A stretch of 64,000 nucleotides of DNA, taken from Leuctra nigra (lineage: Eukaryota; Arthropoda; Insecta; Plecoptera; Leuctridae). The notes under the pieces are model-generated. The model was given only the letters and a program-made list of their open reading frames with translations, was not told the DNA's origin and ran no database searches. Numbering within the stretch: the stretch's first letter is position 1; each line of letters opens with the position of its first letter. This document shows, piece by piece, positions 1 through 12,366 of this stretch. Location of the stretch: the NCBI GenBank assembly GCA_934045905.1, contig OW203766.1, positions 15,246,309 through 15,310,308 of the forward strand, given 5' to 3'. Both the position numbers and the translations under genes were made by a program.

Positions 1-89
<89 letters not shown>
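1..89. repeat. CT dinucleotide microsatellite
   Basis: The window opens with a nearly pure (CT)n run, broken by one extra TT near position 64. It probably continues beyond the left edge. No gene signal is associated with it. Confidence 0.97.
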
Positions 90-240
90 GCACAAAACAC
101 AAGTTGTCACTGGATTTACATTTAATAAAAGCGTCATTCTGTTGTAGCATTTGTTGAGTTACAAAGTTCGTACGCCACTTTACTTGGAATTTAAATATAA
201 ATACTTGAACCATTTTAGTTTTGACTACCATAACTTTTTA

Positions 241-1144
241 TTGAGCGAGCGAAGCGAGCGTCTCCTTTTGGCTCCTTTGGCACGGACCTCTGTTTTTTTT
301 TTTTATTTTTTATTTTTTATTTTTTTGTTTTTGGCTGCTAATAGCCGATACACAGGTCGCACCGTTTCACCGATCGATCTGAAATTTTGCACACATGTAA
401 AACCAACCTTCTGTGTTTGCAGACCCTAATTTTTTGAAATCCATTCATTGGTTGAAATTTAAATAAACATCTCCTGATAGGCCGAAAAATGAAAATGGAC
501 TTCGACAAATGTGATCGACCTTATATTTTGCATGGTCATTAACACCAACATTGTCTCTTATTTTACAAATTTTCAGCCAAATCCTCCCATTGGTTAAAAT
601 TTAAAAAAATATTTCATGTACTTTTTGAAATTTAAACCAGAACCGTTTGACCGATCATTTTAAAATTTTGCATGGTCATCGGGTCCAACATTATCTGTAT
701 TTTTGACAATTTTCAGACTAAACTGTGTTTAAATTCAAAAGTTATCGACAGTTTAAGGATATTTTGCGTGTTGGCTATCATATTTCTCGAATTTCATATT
801 TCACGGAATCTTTGAATCTTCACTTCAAAGTTGTTAGAGCAGAAACTTTCAAACGTATTATGAAACTGATATGACCGTTTAACATTTTTTTGAACGAGAT
901 CCTGTGATTTTTGGAAATTAACAAGGAATCGTTCAATCATAAAGGTTCAATCGATCAACTTAAAACTTTGCGTGGTTATTGGGACCAATATTTTAGGAAT
1001 TGTTGGAGATTTTCATACAAATCTGTGACGAAATTCAAGAATTATTGGCTTTTAAGGACATTTTCGATAAACATAATTTCGGTTCGAGGTGTTGCACGTT
1101 ATCCGTGCTCGCTCATCAACGCGTTACTCAGAGCGTTTTCCTAG
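241..1144 (+). mobile_element. GAGCG-family nonautonomous repeat, copy A (long)
   Basis: It begins TTGAGCGAGCGAAGCGAGCG and ends GAGCGTTTTCCTAG followed by T. The interior has repeated phrases of the type CCGATC-ATCTGAAATTTTGCA. No coding capacity was seen. The same two ends recur at 2039, 25252 and 32844, and the 3' end alone in several more places. Just before the 3' end, CGCTC and GAGCG can pair across a short loop. That and the CTAG-T ending resemble a Helitron 3' terminus, but the 5' end does not start with TC, so the class is unresolved. Confidence 0.8.
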
Positions 1145-2038
1145 TTAGCGTGCCTGACCCTAGTAGCAGCTTTTGACATTACTTTCCCAATTTTGTACGT
1201 TGAGAGAATCCTAAAAATCGCTCCAGCAGTTTCATAACTTTTGACTGCTTTTATTCTATTTCTTTTACAATTTAAAGTGTAAAATGTATTTAATTTTTGA
1301 AACAACTTCACGACTGAGCTCCTTGATAAAGTTTAGAAGTAGAGTTTCAGAACTTTGATAAAAGTAGTGAGGTTTCTCGATGGTAATCCACGGTTGTACA
1401 TTTACATGCTGAATTTCTTAGCTAAACATGCATTTTGTATGGAGAACGAGCTGATAATATGTCAAGAATATTTCTACCAGGCGTAGGAAAAAGTTCACAC
1501 ATTTTTTAAGAAAATAAGCGTTTCAAATTTTTCATCTCACGTCTGCCACCAAATGTAGTGAGACATGTTATTCATGCATTCTTTTATGTTTCTTCATCAC
1601 GACATATTACAAATTGTTTTTCTTTGTTCCACCATGATGTATTTTATTTAAAACGTTTTAATTCGCAGTAATTTTCTAACTTATTATCAACAAACGATTT
1701 GTCATAAAATAGTCCCTTCATCACAATATCGTTGCCGAAGATCCCTTCAACTAAATTAAACAAATCGGGGAGATATAATCAAAGCATCCAGGTTTGTTTC
1801 TCTCTTCTTGGAAGCTCTTAAGTTTATTAGTAACGGGCGATCCAACAAAGGAAGTGTCTAGACGCTGTTAATGTAGCTTGAGGCGTCTCAGTTTGAATAT
1901 CGTCTGATAATGCATCTCAGCTTCAGGGCTCGAGGCAACGCTATTCAATACTTCTGAGAAGTACAACTTTATGAGAATACGACCCAAAGTTTTTTTGTTC
2001 TTCTTTGTTGTGATACTGCTTCAAGGTTAAGTAATTAA
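1145..2038. other. AT-rich intergenic stretch
   Basis: No open frame with protein-like composition, RNA gene or clear repeat was recognised here. Confidence 0.6.
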
Positions 2039-2857
2039 TTGAGCGAGCGTAGCGAGCGTCTCCACTTGAAACTTATGGCTCGAATCTCTGTTTTTTGTGT
2101 GTGTGTGTTTATTTGTGCATTTGGCGTCTCCTGCCAAACGAAGTAATGGATCAGGCCAATTTTTTCACAAAACTTATATTACTATTCTCGTTATGGTCAA
2201 AATGATTTTCAGCATGATTGATCCATTGGGTTCATCGGAAACTTGATGTGTAGTTGATGCTGGGCTTGGCAATGGGGATGAAAGAAACTCTGTGTGTCAA
2301 TATAACTGCAATCGTTTGACCGATCATCACCAAAATTTGCATTGTCATTGGTACCAGCATTTTAAGTACCTATTTTTTGATAAATCTGTAAAATCTATCA
2401 TGAACTTTAAGAGTACCTAATAGACATTTTAATGACATTTGTAAAGCTGAATTTATAATGGCTTGTAGCCACACCACCCTTTTTATGGTCTGATATATCT
2501 GATCAAACTCTTATTTTGCATGGTCGTCAGGACCAACATTGCCTCTTATTTTACAAATTTTCATCCCAATCAGTTAAGAACGTATGAACTTATTGACATT
2601 TTTAATAGCTGTCAGATATGAAGTATCGAAATGAATGTTTTCCAGCGCCACTTGAATTGAATCTGAATTGGTACCAGGGTGCTTAGATGCTATTTTCAAG
2701 TTTCGATGAAAAGCATACTTTTATGTTGATGGAGTGATCATATTTCAATTAAATATGGATGTATATGTTTTCTTTGCAGTGTGTACGCATTTCCGGTTCG
2801 AGAATTTGCACGTACCCGTGCTCGCTCATCAACGCGTTACACTGAGCGTTTTCCTAG
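2039..2857 (+). mobile_element. GAGCG-family repeat, copy B
   Basis: Same ends as the copy at 241: TTGAGCGAGCGTAGCGAGCG at the left and CACTGAGCGTTTTCCTAG plus T at the right. The interior again carries phrases such as TTTTGCATGGTCGTCAGGAC. Length is similar but the interior differs, so the family has divergent subtypes that share termini. Confidence 0.8.
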
Positions 2858-4335
2858 TTTAATTAACAAAGGGGTATTGTGAAGATTTTAGATACTATTC
2901 ATGATGATAGTAATTTAATTGGTAGACCGAATACAAATATTATTTCGTATTTACTCAAGACAAAAGTTTGCGTGTTATCGCAATATTGACGGACAAATTA
3001 TCTGATTTTAAAATAGCATATTATCCGGATTAATTTTGTGATAACTTTAAGGTCTAAAAGGGTGAGAAAAGTTTAAAATATTAGGCCGAACCGGGGCTTG
3101 AACCTGGGCCATCATATTTATTTATTTTTCGGAGACTACTCGTGTCGTGCATCCCTATATGCTTCCACTGGAAGTTTTCCTTCAAATCAGGCATATAATA
3201 CTGAAGAAATCGAAGTTATTCAGAATGTAATTATCGTAAACTAATAATGGTGGCGACGAGAGAAGGAATATGTCGGGAAATAAAAATATCAAAATGTAGT
3301 TACATACATTGGCTGCAAATGTAAGTTGCAGCCACACCACACCACTGAATAAATATTCAAGTTCAAGCTTTATTTCCATTTATCATACATTGAGTTGTGG
3401 AAGACTTCAGTACAAAGGGTTTAGGAAAGTATACACAATGATTACATCTTTCTATGTCACCCCATCGAACTGTTGCTTTACAGTTAGTTAGTCATCAACA
3501 AACTTATGAAACTAATCTAAACGAGCGTTTGCTCAATATCAGCGTGATGATAATAAAAATGTTCCGAAATACTGCACAATACAAAATACTCACAAGCTAC
3601 CACGAAATCCTATTAGCATATTATTCGAATCATTAAACTGCTGAGAATTCACGGAAGCATCTTAATCGCTTTATTAACTACGTTATAAGCCTCGAAACTA
3701 TTCCAGAAAATAACATATTTTACAAGATGTAATAAAATTGTAATGTCTTGTAGTTACCTTGGATTCAATATTTATAATATTTCCAGCTGAAGAAAATTAA
3801 GTCGTTCAAACTTTAAATATGTACTCAATAATCGAAGCGGAGCAAAAGAAGGTCATTACCGATTTTATGTCCAGATGTTTCTGCTCTACCAGAAGTTTAG
3901 TATGCCAGAAAATACTCGTGATTTTGTGTCATACATGAACGATGTTGACAAGTTTCTGAGAGCGTTCTAAGCCGGAATGTAAATGAGCTTCTCGAAGTCC
4001 AAGAACAAGCTGTGAATTCCTCGAACACGGAGAAGATGCATCGAAATATTATCTCTCTTTTATAGAGTGGAGACCGATTCAATTGATTTACTTTGCAGAA
4101 CCATCAATTTCAGTGAAAAAAGGAGAAAATACTTCTTGTTTCTGGAAGTGTTTTCTTTGAAAGTCGTACTTGACCGGGCTGGAGAAAAGAGACAACGAAA
4201 CTTTTAAAGTTCATTGAAGTTAGTTTACTTGTGTAATTACTTTTTAAAACAATTAAGACAACATGTTACGAAAAAAAATATTAATCAAGATAAAATACAT
4301 TTATAAGTTTTTAATCTCAATTCATCTTCGTTGGT
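2858..4335. other. Intergenic DNA with a tRNA-like B box
   Basis: No gene was recognised. At 3095-3104 the minus strand reads GGTTCAAGCC, which fits a pol III B box. The nearby text suggests a decayed tRNA-derived SINE rather than a tRNA, because no cloverleaf could be drawn. Confidence 0.5.
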
Positions 4336-4407
4336 CTTGTCGAAGTTCGACAAGTAGAGAAGAGTATAGTATAAACTGTACCGAAGAGGTTCGGTACAGT
4401 TTATACT
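4336..4407. repeat. Two consecutive hairpins
   Basis: CTTGTCGAAGTTCGACAAG at 4336-4354 is a 9-bp inverted repeat around one base. Shortly after it, 4368-4385 pairs perfectly with 4390-4407, giving an 18-bp stem with the loop GAGG. There is no protein context; it may be a small fold-back element or a transcribed hairpin. Confidence 0.85.
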
Positions 4408-5185
4408 GTACACTGCCGATGTACAAAATATTTATATTTTCTCCAAACAACAGGGAAGTCTCCTGACATTTTTTACGGTAAATTTGTAAATAACAACACA
4501 AATACTAATGACAAACACACTAATCACGCGAGAAATGTAAAATTTGCATTCAAAAAAATCAATTTCAAATGCCATGGGACATTTTGGCGGGAAAAACGGC
4601 ATGTAACGAGAATCAGGAAAGCTATGCCATTTCTAAGTCCACGACAATGGCTGCCATGGTAATATACTTTGTTGCCAAGGCAACATAAAAATTATGACGC
4701 AAATGTCAATTTTCTTATTTCATAGAAGAAATCTATCAAACTTTGTAAATTCATTCCTTGAAAACTATCTAGTGGAGCGGTCGCTCCACCCAGCCAAGTC
4801 GTACCGTACACTCACACTCACTCAACATACCGTAAATGACTAATAAACTGAGGAGCAGACCAACCACTTTTACTGTAAGCAACAACATGGCATTTTCGGC
4901 CTACTGGATCTTAAAATTGGAAAATCTCACATTGTTGCGATATATCTTAATTTCGAGCTATGGCCCACCCCACTACATATACCAAATTAGGGAACAATAT
5001 GTTATGCCGTTTGCGAGCTAGAGGGCCGAGAAAACAGTGAAATTACACCACTTTCTGATTCTGAAGATATCAGGAAACGTTGCTATCACCGCCACAGCCT
5101 AAACGGCTAAACCGATCGACCTGAAACTTTTACCACATATGCACTTTTGGCGTCTGATGATACCTTGCCTCTTGTGATTTTTTGT

Positions 5186-5790
5186 GCCGCCATTTTTAAA
5201 CCGGAAGTGACGTCATAACTCAAAAACGTCTAGACCGATTAGAACGAAATTAGCGCCATTCGATTTAGATGGTCATCTATATGAAGTATCAATAAAAAAA
5301 ATATTATTTTCTTATTTTCTAAACCGGAAGTGACGTCATAAATACGCAATATTTAACTTATTTCAACAAATTATACTTAAAATACGTACATAATTAACTT
5401 ACATTGTAACATAGACAATACAATTTATATATTCAAGGTAGCAGTGTTCTCGGCCGCCATTCCTGAAACCGGAAGTGACGTCATATATCTAAAACGCCTG
5501 TACCGATTGCAACTGAACTAGCTCCTGCGTATTCATTCTGCTATTTATTTGAAAAATCAATTGTGAAAAATGAATAAATAAATTAATGGTACCGGAAATG
5601 GCGGCAGGAACCACTAAATGAAACCGGAAGTGACGTCATATATTACAAACGGCATGACCGATTTTACGGAAATATAGGGATTAGGAATTCAGATGGTCGT
5701 TCATGAAGGTATCAACTAGATAAAACTAGATTGTTTTCTTATTACCTATACCGGAATTCGGCCGCTATTTCAAAACCGGAAGTGACGTCA
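5186..5790 (+). promoter_or_regulatory. Cluster of ETS-CRE and YY1-like motifs inside the composite element
   Basis: The 15-mer CCGGAAGTGACGTCA occurs at 5201, 5324, 5469, 5624 and 5776, spaced 123-155 bp apart. It contains an ETS core (CCGGAAGT) fused to a full CRE (TGACGTCA). GCCGCCAT at 5186 and 5453 and AAATGGCGGC near 5596 match the YY1 core. The motifs are seen directly; binding and promoter activity are inferred from known motif preferences and untested here. Confidence 0.55.
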
Positions 5791-5978
5791 TGTATCGAAA
5801 ACGGCTGGATCGATTATAACGAAACTTAAGCTATTCTTCTTGGATAATCATTGTCATCTTATACCAAACGCAACTTTTCATAGTAACCAAATCGGTTGAG
5901 GCGTATTTTTTTAAAGAAATTAGTCCCTGCTCGGACATGTGCTACAAGCTGTATGTATAAACTAACAAAAGAAGTGAT

Positions 5979-7107
5979 ATCCCAGAAAAAACACTCCGTG
6001 TAAAAATACCAGCCAAGTCTCTTTAACTATAAAAAAAAATAGAAGAAATCTAAAAATTCAGCACTGAAAAGGAGTGATATCAAAAAAGGAGCCAAGTCAA
6101 CGAATTTTCCAAATTTTAATCGTACCATTGAAATAAAAATATCAACCCCCGAGAAATACTTAAAAAAAGGACTTGGCGCATCGTTTTTTTAAAGACATTT
6201 TTCTATTCTTAAGCTTAAGCCACTCACATACTACGTAGTTCAGAAATGCCTAGAAAAATTGGGACAAAACTTTCAAATTAAATATTGAACATTCTGTAAA
6301 ATATTTTAAATTTAAATATAAGTACGCAAAGAAACATAGCATTGTCTTACAAGCAATAAATACAGAACAGTTGTGTTTGTGATTGGTAGGTACCTATAGT
6401 TTTGTGGGTACATCAACATACCTACTACAGCATTATACTTGGAACCTTCTCGCCGTGTAATTAATTGCTATTAATTAACATTTTATACCAAAAAAATTCA
6501 TAAATTACATAACGTATTACTTTAGATAAAAATCTAGTCAGTAATTATTTGAGCAGCATGGCTCAGTGCACTAGTCACTTATACAAATCTCATTGACGGC
6601 CTCCTTGTAATGAGCGCTTTCGCTATTTCCCTCAGTCACGATATTGAGAAGTATGATTGATTAATATGACCCTAGAAATAGTGGCAATAACGAATAGACT
6701 AGGCCGCTTCCGTTTATTCGTTATTCGTTTATCCGTTTATTTCCTCTGAATATTGACAAAATACCAAAACTGCCAGTAGGTAAGAGTACTAGTTATATTA
6801 AAACGTAGTATGATTCGTCGATAATGAATGTGATATACTCAGGAAAATATACTTGTAGAGTTCTTCCTATACTTTTAGGATAGAAAAGTGTCTTTAAAAA
6901 AACGATGCGCCAAGTCCTTTTTTTAAGTATTTCTCGGGGGTTGATATTTTTATTTCAATGGTACGATTAAAATTTGGAAAATTCGTTGACTTGGCTCCTT
7001 TTTTGATATCACTCCTTTTCAGTGCTGAATTTTTAGATTTCTTCTATTTTTTTTTATAGTTAAAGAGACTTGGCTGGTATTTTTACACGGAGTGTTTTTT
7101 CTGGGAT
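5979..7107. repeat. Inverted-repeat module, 218-bp arms
   Basis: 5979-6196 is the near-exact reverse complement of 6890-7107, separated by about 690 bp. Both outer ends read ATCCCAGAAAAAACACTCCG. A shorter version with diverged arms lies at 62097-62480, and fragments occur near 16865-16925 and 24480-24680. No protein is encoded in the spacer. Confidence 0.93.
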
Positions 7108-7476
7108 TCATCTTAACAAAAATAATACCTTATACGTGTTCAGCAACACCTCAACTTTCATAAAATAACTATCATACTGAAATCTAATTTTCACAAACTT
7201 CACTACTCAAAGTTCAAACTAACTCGTACATGAACCAGCTTACACATTATGCAACTGTTTCCATAATGAAGCAAGCGGAACGAGCTTTACTATAGCTCAC
7301 TCTTAGCACTTCGATGTTTGTTTGTTTGTTTGTTTGCTTTGCCTACCCGCGGTTCCACACACAGGACCCACCCTCAGTCCCCCAGGTCAATATCGACCTG
7401 AACATTTGCACTCACTCTCGGAGGCCCACATAGTTTTTCCCATGGGTACATATTCTAGATCTTTTTTATCTTGTCG

Positions 7477-7533
7477 CGACCGAATTCATTTCACTGCCAT
7501 TAAGATAGGATTACGCCGAAATGAATTCGGTCG
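7477..7533. repeat. Perfect 16-bp stem hairpin
   Basis: CGACCGAATTCATTTC at 7477-7492 is the exact reverse complement of 7518-7533, with a 25-nt loop. It is probably a small fold-back insertion. Confidence 0.85.
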
Positions 7534-7603
7534 AAACGAGATCAAAAATAATATGGAATCCCTAGTTACCTTAGTGACCACCATTTCACAATACGTATTT
7601 CAC

Positions 7604-8002
7604 AAAAGCGTCTCTATACTAAAAACTTATGGCTCCGCGTCTCTGTTTTTCTGTTTTGTATTGTGACGTGTTCTTTTTGTATTTTACCGGTCAAACAAAG
7701 TTTTGGATCAGGCCAATTTTTACGCAATAGAATCATTAGTATCATGTTCTATTGCTTATTGATTTCTAGCACGATGGGTCCCTTTGTTTCTCGGAAAATT
7801 TATTTATTTAGTTTAAAAAGTAATGTTGCATGACAATTTCATATAACAACGAAGTCTTCTTCGACATTTGCAGTGAAAAGCAAGTGGTTCATGAAATGCT
7901 TTTAATTGCCTTTTATATGTTTTCTGTGAAGGGAATATAAGTTCGAGGTGGTGCACATATCGGTGCTCGCTTATCAACGCGTTACTCTCAGCGTTTTCCT
8001 AG
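7604..8002 (+). mobile_element. GAGCG-family repeat, copy C (degenerate 5' end)
   Basis: The 5' end retains only GCGTCTC and the phrase ACTTATGGCTC. The 3' end is complete (GCTTATCAACGCGTTACTC ... GCGTTTTCCTAG, then T). Confidence 0.7.
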
Positions 8003-8504
8003 TTAATTTATGAGAAGAAGAAAATCAGACTCTTCGAAAGTATCAACTTTTCCTGTAACTTTTGATCATTCTTAGAAACTCAATTTTGTGTAAACTTGAG
8101 AAGTTTCCCGGGCGCTTGCAGTCTCGAGTTATTCTTCAAAGTGCATCGAAGCGTTATATTGCAGGCGCCATCATAAGAAGTCTGATAGGAACACCTGCCA
8201 AGATAAAACTAGAAGTGGATAGAAAGATCTTTGTAATTTACATCGACTATTCAAACATGAGAAGATACGTTCAACGAGGTAATCATTTCCTGTGTTATTG
8301 GAACGGGAGTGAGTGGCTTACGTAACATTGCATTCTTCTGACAGGTTATTAGAGGGTTAGTTTTTCTAACAACTAGGTCAATGATAAAGGATATGAGTTG
8401 CGATATTCATTCTCAACTTAGACAAAGAAGAATCCAGTCTTTCAACATCGGAACTTGAAGTGTGACAGTGGAAAGAGAGAGAAAACATTCTGGGACAAGA
8501 GGGA

Positions 8505-8635
8505 AGTTGGCGCAAGCAGTAATGCTCTGGACCTACACTCTGGGGCCCAGGTTCGATTCCGTCCAACATCCTTCCTGAATTAGGTTTTTCCGTAGTTTCC
8601 CTCAGAGGAAAAGAAAATGATGGGAAGGTTCCATA
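8505..8635 (+). mobile_element. tRNA-derived SINE fragment
   Basis: A B box GGTTCGATTCC lies at 8550-8560, preceded by TGGCGCAAGCAG, which resembles an A box. Downstream TTTCCCTCAG and ATGGGAAGG match the core of the SINE at 17943-18211, so both belong to one arthropod-type tRNA-SINE family. Confidence 0.7.
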
Positions 8636-8959
8636 AAGTTCGTTCACGTTTAGAATATTTCTGACGTTTTAGTCGATCACGTCGTTCATTGGTCGTTCAC
8701 ATGAACACTGCCCTGTCAATGGCAAGACTTTCTACTTTGTATTATTGAAATTTTATAAATTATGTGAAATATACATTCTTAATAGTAGAAAATATTAGAA
8801 AACTTCAATAAAATTAATTTATCTTGATCTACAGTCGTCTTATTTATATTTTTTTATTATTGATATTTACATGTGTAGGTATACAATTGTTCGCTAGACT
8901 ACAGTAGTGCACGGCCGCCATTACGGCTTGATGTTCTAAACGTGAACGAACTTTACTAA

Positions 8960-9310
8960 AATGGTCATGTCAAGTTCAAATTTTGCATGGCTATTAATAC
9001 TAAAATGTTCTATTATTTTACAAATGTTTAACTCTTGCAGTGATGCACTTTTTTGAAATTTTATCTTTTAGAAATAGCTGTCAGAAAGTGACGTTATCGA
9101 AATGGGAATTCCACTGCAATTTGATCTGATTTTCTTTACCCAGAGTGTATAGCACTAAGTTCTCAGTTACAATGCAAAACAGGTACTTTATGTTGTTAGA
9201 GTGGATTATTCGAGTATTCAATTCAAAAATAAATACGAAATTTTTGTTCGAGCGTTTGCACCTGTCGGGGCTTGCTCATCAACGTAATATTACACCGAGC
9301 ATTTCCAATT
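8960..9310 (+). mobile_element. Decayed GAGCG-family repeat
   Basis: Interior phrases (AATTTTGCATGGCTATTAAT) and a damaged 3' end (GCTTGCTCATCAACG ... GAGCATTTCC) are recognisable. The terminal CTAG has been lost. Confidence 0.55.
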
Positions 9311-10705
9311 ATAACATTAAATGAAACATCTTCATTTTAATTATATTTGCTGATACACATCCCTAGATACACCATTCATACCTTCATGCTTTGACATTCA
9401 CTAACAGAACACTATAACGTCAACATCAATTCTAGGAACTAAATAAATCAAAGAAACACGGACCCCTTAACTAATGACCGTACACGTTGTTTGATAGGAC
9501 TCCTGCATTTTGCAATCACTTGTTGATTGGATGCTGGGATAATTACAACGTTACCTTGATGTAATTAGGATCCGAACATTCCAAGGCAGCTCTAATTAGT
9601 GTCAAAGTCACTCAATTAATTAAGGTATGTGTGCTCTCCAGGAGGGGGGGAGAGGGGGCGAGGAATGGGGCAACCATTTTATGTGAGGTCAGGAGATTGA
9701 TATCAATCTGTTAGTAGCAGAAGGGCGGAAGTAATTTTCTTGACTTTGAGTTGCACAGATTTCGAATCATGAAACCAAGCTCTCAATTGCAAATTGACTG
9801 AATTCCACAAATACAGATATATTTAAGTATTATTTTTTATAAATGGCTGGTGTTACCATAACAAATATGGTTGGATGAAGCCAGAATTACTTGTTTTTAG
9901 CTCCCCTCAAGTATCATTGAAATTGACTTCAAGCCTTCTACCTTTGAGATACAGATTTAATCAAACAAATATTATAATTTCTAAAATACCAATATTCGCG
10001 ATGAAACTTTAAAGAAGACTAGTGGAATCTGTTCTAGATTATACAGAGGTGCCAACGTGACAGCAGGAAAATCATTGTTTTCAGCTCGAGAAACAATAAG
10101 CCGACATCTATTTATAAACGAGAGTTGTCTTCTTTTGACACATTTCACACCCATTGTTGTTTATTTTGTTTCCCATTCTGTTGGCGATGTCAAGATGAAG
10201 TTTGTAAATTGAAAACCCTGTAAACATTTATCACAATATCCTCAGACTATTGATTAACAGAACACTCTGATTGATTGAAAATTGTAAACTGTCCACAATT
10301 TTCACAGTTTACTAAATCAATTTGAGACTCAAAATGTTCGCGTAATGAAGGTGTTATCGTTGGTGTAGGAGTTTCAAGTGAACACAGTTCGATTGGGTAT
10401 TTCTTCTAAGCATTATAACTTAATATAATGACGCCATTATTTTTTTAGCAAGTCAACTTCTAAGTCCACCCGTAAAAAGTGCATGGTGTGGTTTTCCCCA
10501 TTTTCTTCGCATTTCCTCCTTCATGCTTCTTTAACTGTTTCTGCAGACCAGATTTATTTCAGCAATCGATCATTAGTTCAAACCAACGGTTCAAACTCAC
10601 TCTCCCAAAAAACAGTAGCTACGATTCCAACCTATTACAAAACTTGAACTTCTTTTAGGAAGTGAACATCGAGGTTGACTTGCACATTCGGCAAAATCTG
10701 AAAGT
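9311..10705. other. Intergenic DNA, nothing recognised
   Basis: No coding exon, RNA gene or repeat boundary could be supported. A purine-rich G tract occurs near 9640-9665. Confidence 0.55.
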
Positions 10706-10711
10706 TAATGA

Positions 10712-11044
10712 CTAGGGCTAGGATGTTTAGGACATATCCTATTTCAGTATTTGTTCAGACACGTCTAAAAATGTGTATGTTTCATGTGGTCCTGATTTCA
10801 AAAATATTTGTTTTATTTTGCCTGAAATGCCTTTTTACAAAAGAATTTATGAATTCAGCCCTTCTTGCTATTTTAAGGTCAATTTTAAGGTCAACTTCTA
10901 AGGCGATAAATCGAATAATGTTTTGACGAATATTGGATAACATAAAATTTCATTGATCCTTTTTCGGGATTTGTGGTCCTTTTTTAAGTTACTATTTGCC
11001 TGCATTTTTGGCCGTTTCGTAGGTTCTAAACATCCTAGCTCTAG
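10712..11044. mobile_element. MITE with inverted ends and TAATGA target duplication
   Basis: Left end CTAGGGCTAGGATGTTTAG, right end CTAAACATCCTAGCTCTAG: imperfect terminal inverted repeats of about 20 bp. TAATGA flanks both sides (10706-10711 and 11045-11050). A related copy at 16018-16590 has another MITE inserted in it. Confidence 0.85.
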
Positions 11045-11050
11045 TAATGA

Positions 11051-12366
11051 GTCTTAGTATAAGACGTGAATGCTAATAACAAGTCACACAATCGAACTGT
11101 GTAAACTTACGTCCCTCCGAAAACCCTTCCCTTCTGCGAGCATTTAGTTTTCCCATCGTATGTGCAGTTATTGAAACCGATATGTTGCAATGTGCATCAT
11201 TTAGATCTGGTCATTTGACATGTTAGCTACTTCGGAAAAACGATCAAATTGGCGCCGGCGTTAACACACTCCTGAGGCTGTTTTTCGTGGTTTCAACGCA
11301 GGTAAATATTATGCGAAAGTTCCTACTATTGGTCAAGACCTTATACTATTTCCAGATTAAAGATTCAACTCTTGCGGATGCTAAGGGTCAGTTTTCCAAC
11401 ACTCTGATAAATTTTAAACAGTTGATCAGCACTTGCAACCAACGGTTGTATTAAACACATTGTTTGAATGACTGTTTAAACTTAACTACTGGTTGTAGCT
11501 GAGTATTGAAAAACTAGCCCGAACTCAATTGTCATGTCGAACTAAATTTAGTGACTTTCTGCAGTGAGCCCACGATAGCGTGTTGCCTTTTCTTGCTTAT
11601 CCACTCTTTGTAAAATGCGTTCTTCTAGTTGTAAAGTATTCCAGTCAACAGTACGCTGGATGTACATACGAGTATATCCTACTTGAATATTATCTAGATT
11701 CTGCCTCAGTGAACCATATTCGTGACCTTGAGCTCCTTCAAGCAAGCATCGTGTGTGAACGGGATAGTGCTTTCTTCTTACAAATCCCTCATGCGCGGCG
11801 ATCTCTTTCAAGAAATTGATACAAGTAACTCTTTTATCAGTCCAGAGCGCCCCATCGCAATTTGTCGTTTTACTCACATCCACTGTCATGTCATGGCATC
11901 CATTGTTGAAGTTGAGCTTTAAAGTTTGAAAAGAGCACCATTAATGCTATTTTTAATCTCTTTGGAACGAATCTGGATCTTATAACTTTCCTCCCTTTGA
12001 GATTTTCATGAAACTTCTGACTCTACGTTTTCGCCTGAACGTGTGTTCTCTTTAAAGTTAAAATACAAAAAAACATTACAATGATGACTAATGTGCAAAT
12101 ATTTATTTTTACATAATTCTCAATCCAAACCGTTCTGGGGCCCTATTCTAGAACTATAAAATTCCCAATTCTGATGGAAATCGATTTCATTTAATGTTAC
12201 TCCTTATGGCTGTGACCGGATTCCATCAGAATGGAATTAAGAAAAAGTTCTAGAATATGCCTCCTGAAGTCCATGGGAATAAAACGTCTTTGACAACATG
12301 TCACTATGTTACTGGTAGTCATTTTCCGCAAACTGCAAACCGATTGACGTTTCCGTTTTCTCTTAG
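11051..12366. other. Intergenic DNA with a small fold-back
   Basis: ATTCTAGAACT at 12145 pairs with AGTTCTAGAAT at 12246-12256. Additional pairing inside (TTCTGATGGAA with TTCCATCAGAA) suggests a MITE of about 110 bp. No gene was recognised. Confidence 0.5.

Larger units (their letters stand above)
4769..7107 (+). mobile_element. Composite element copy 1 (ETS-CRE repeats plus inverted module)
   Basis: It starts CTAGTGGAGCGGTCGCTCCA and carries five copies of CCGGAAGTGACGTCA between 5201 and 5790. At GTGATATCCC it joins a module with 218-bp inverted arms (5979-7107). The same parts in the same order, reverse-complemented, occur at 62097-63371. No transposase was found, so it appears nonautonomous. 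A SINE-like core (TTTCCCTCAG near 6626) lies in the spacer of the inverted module. Confidence 0.85.
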
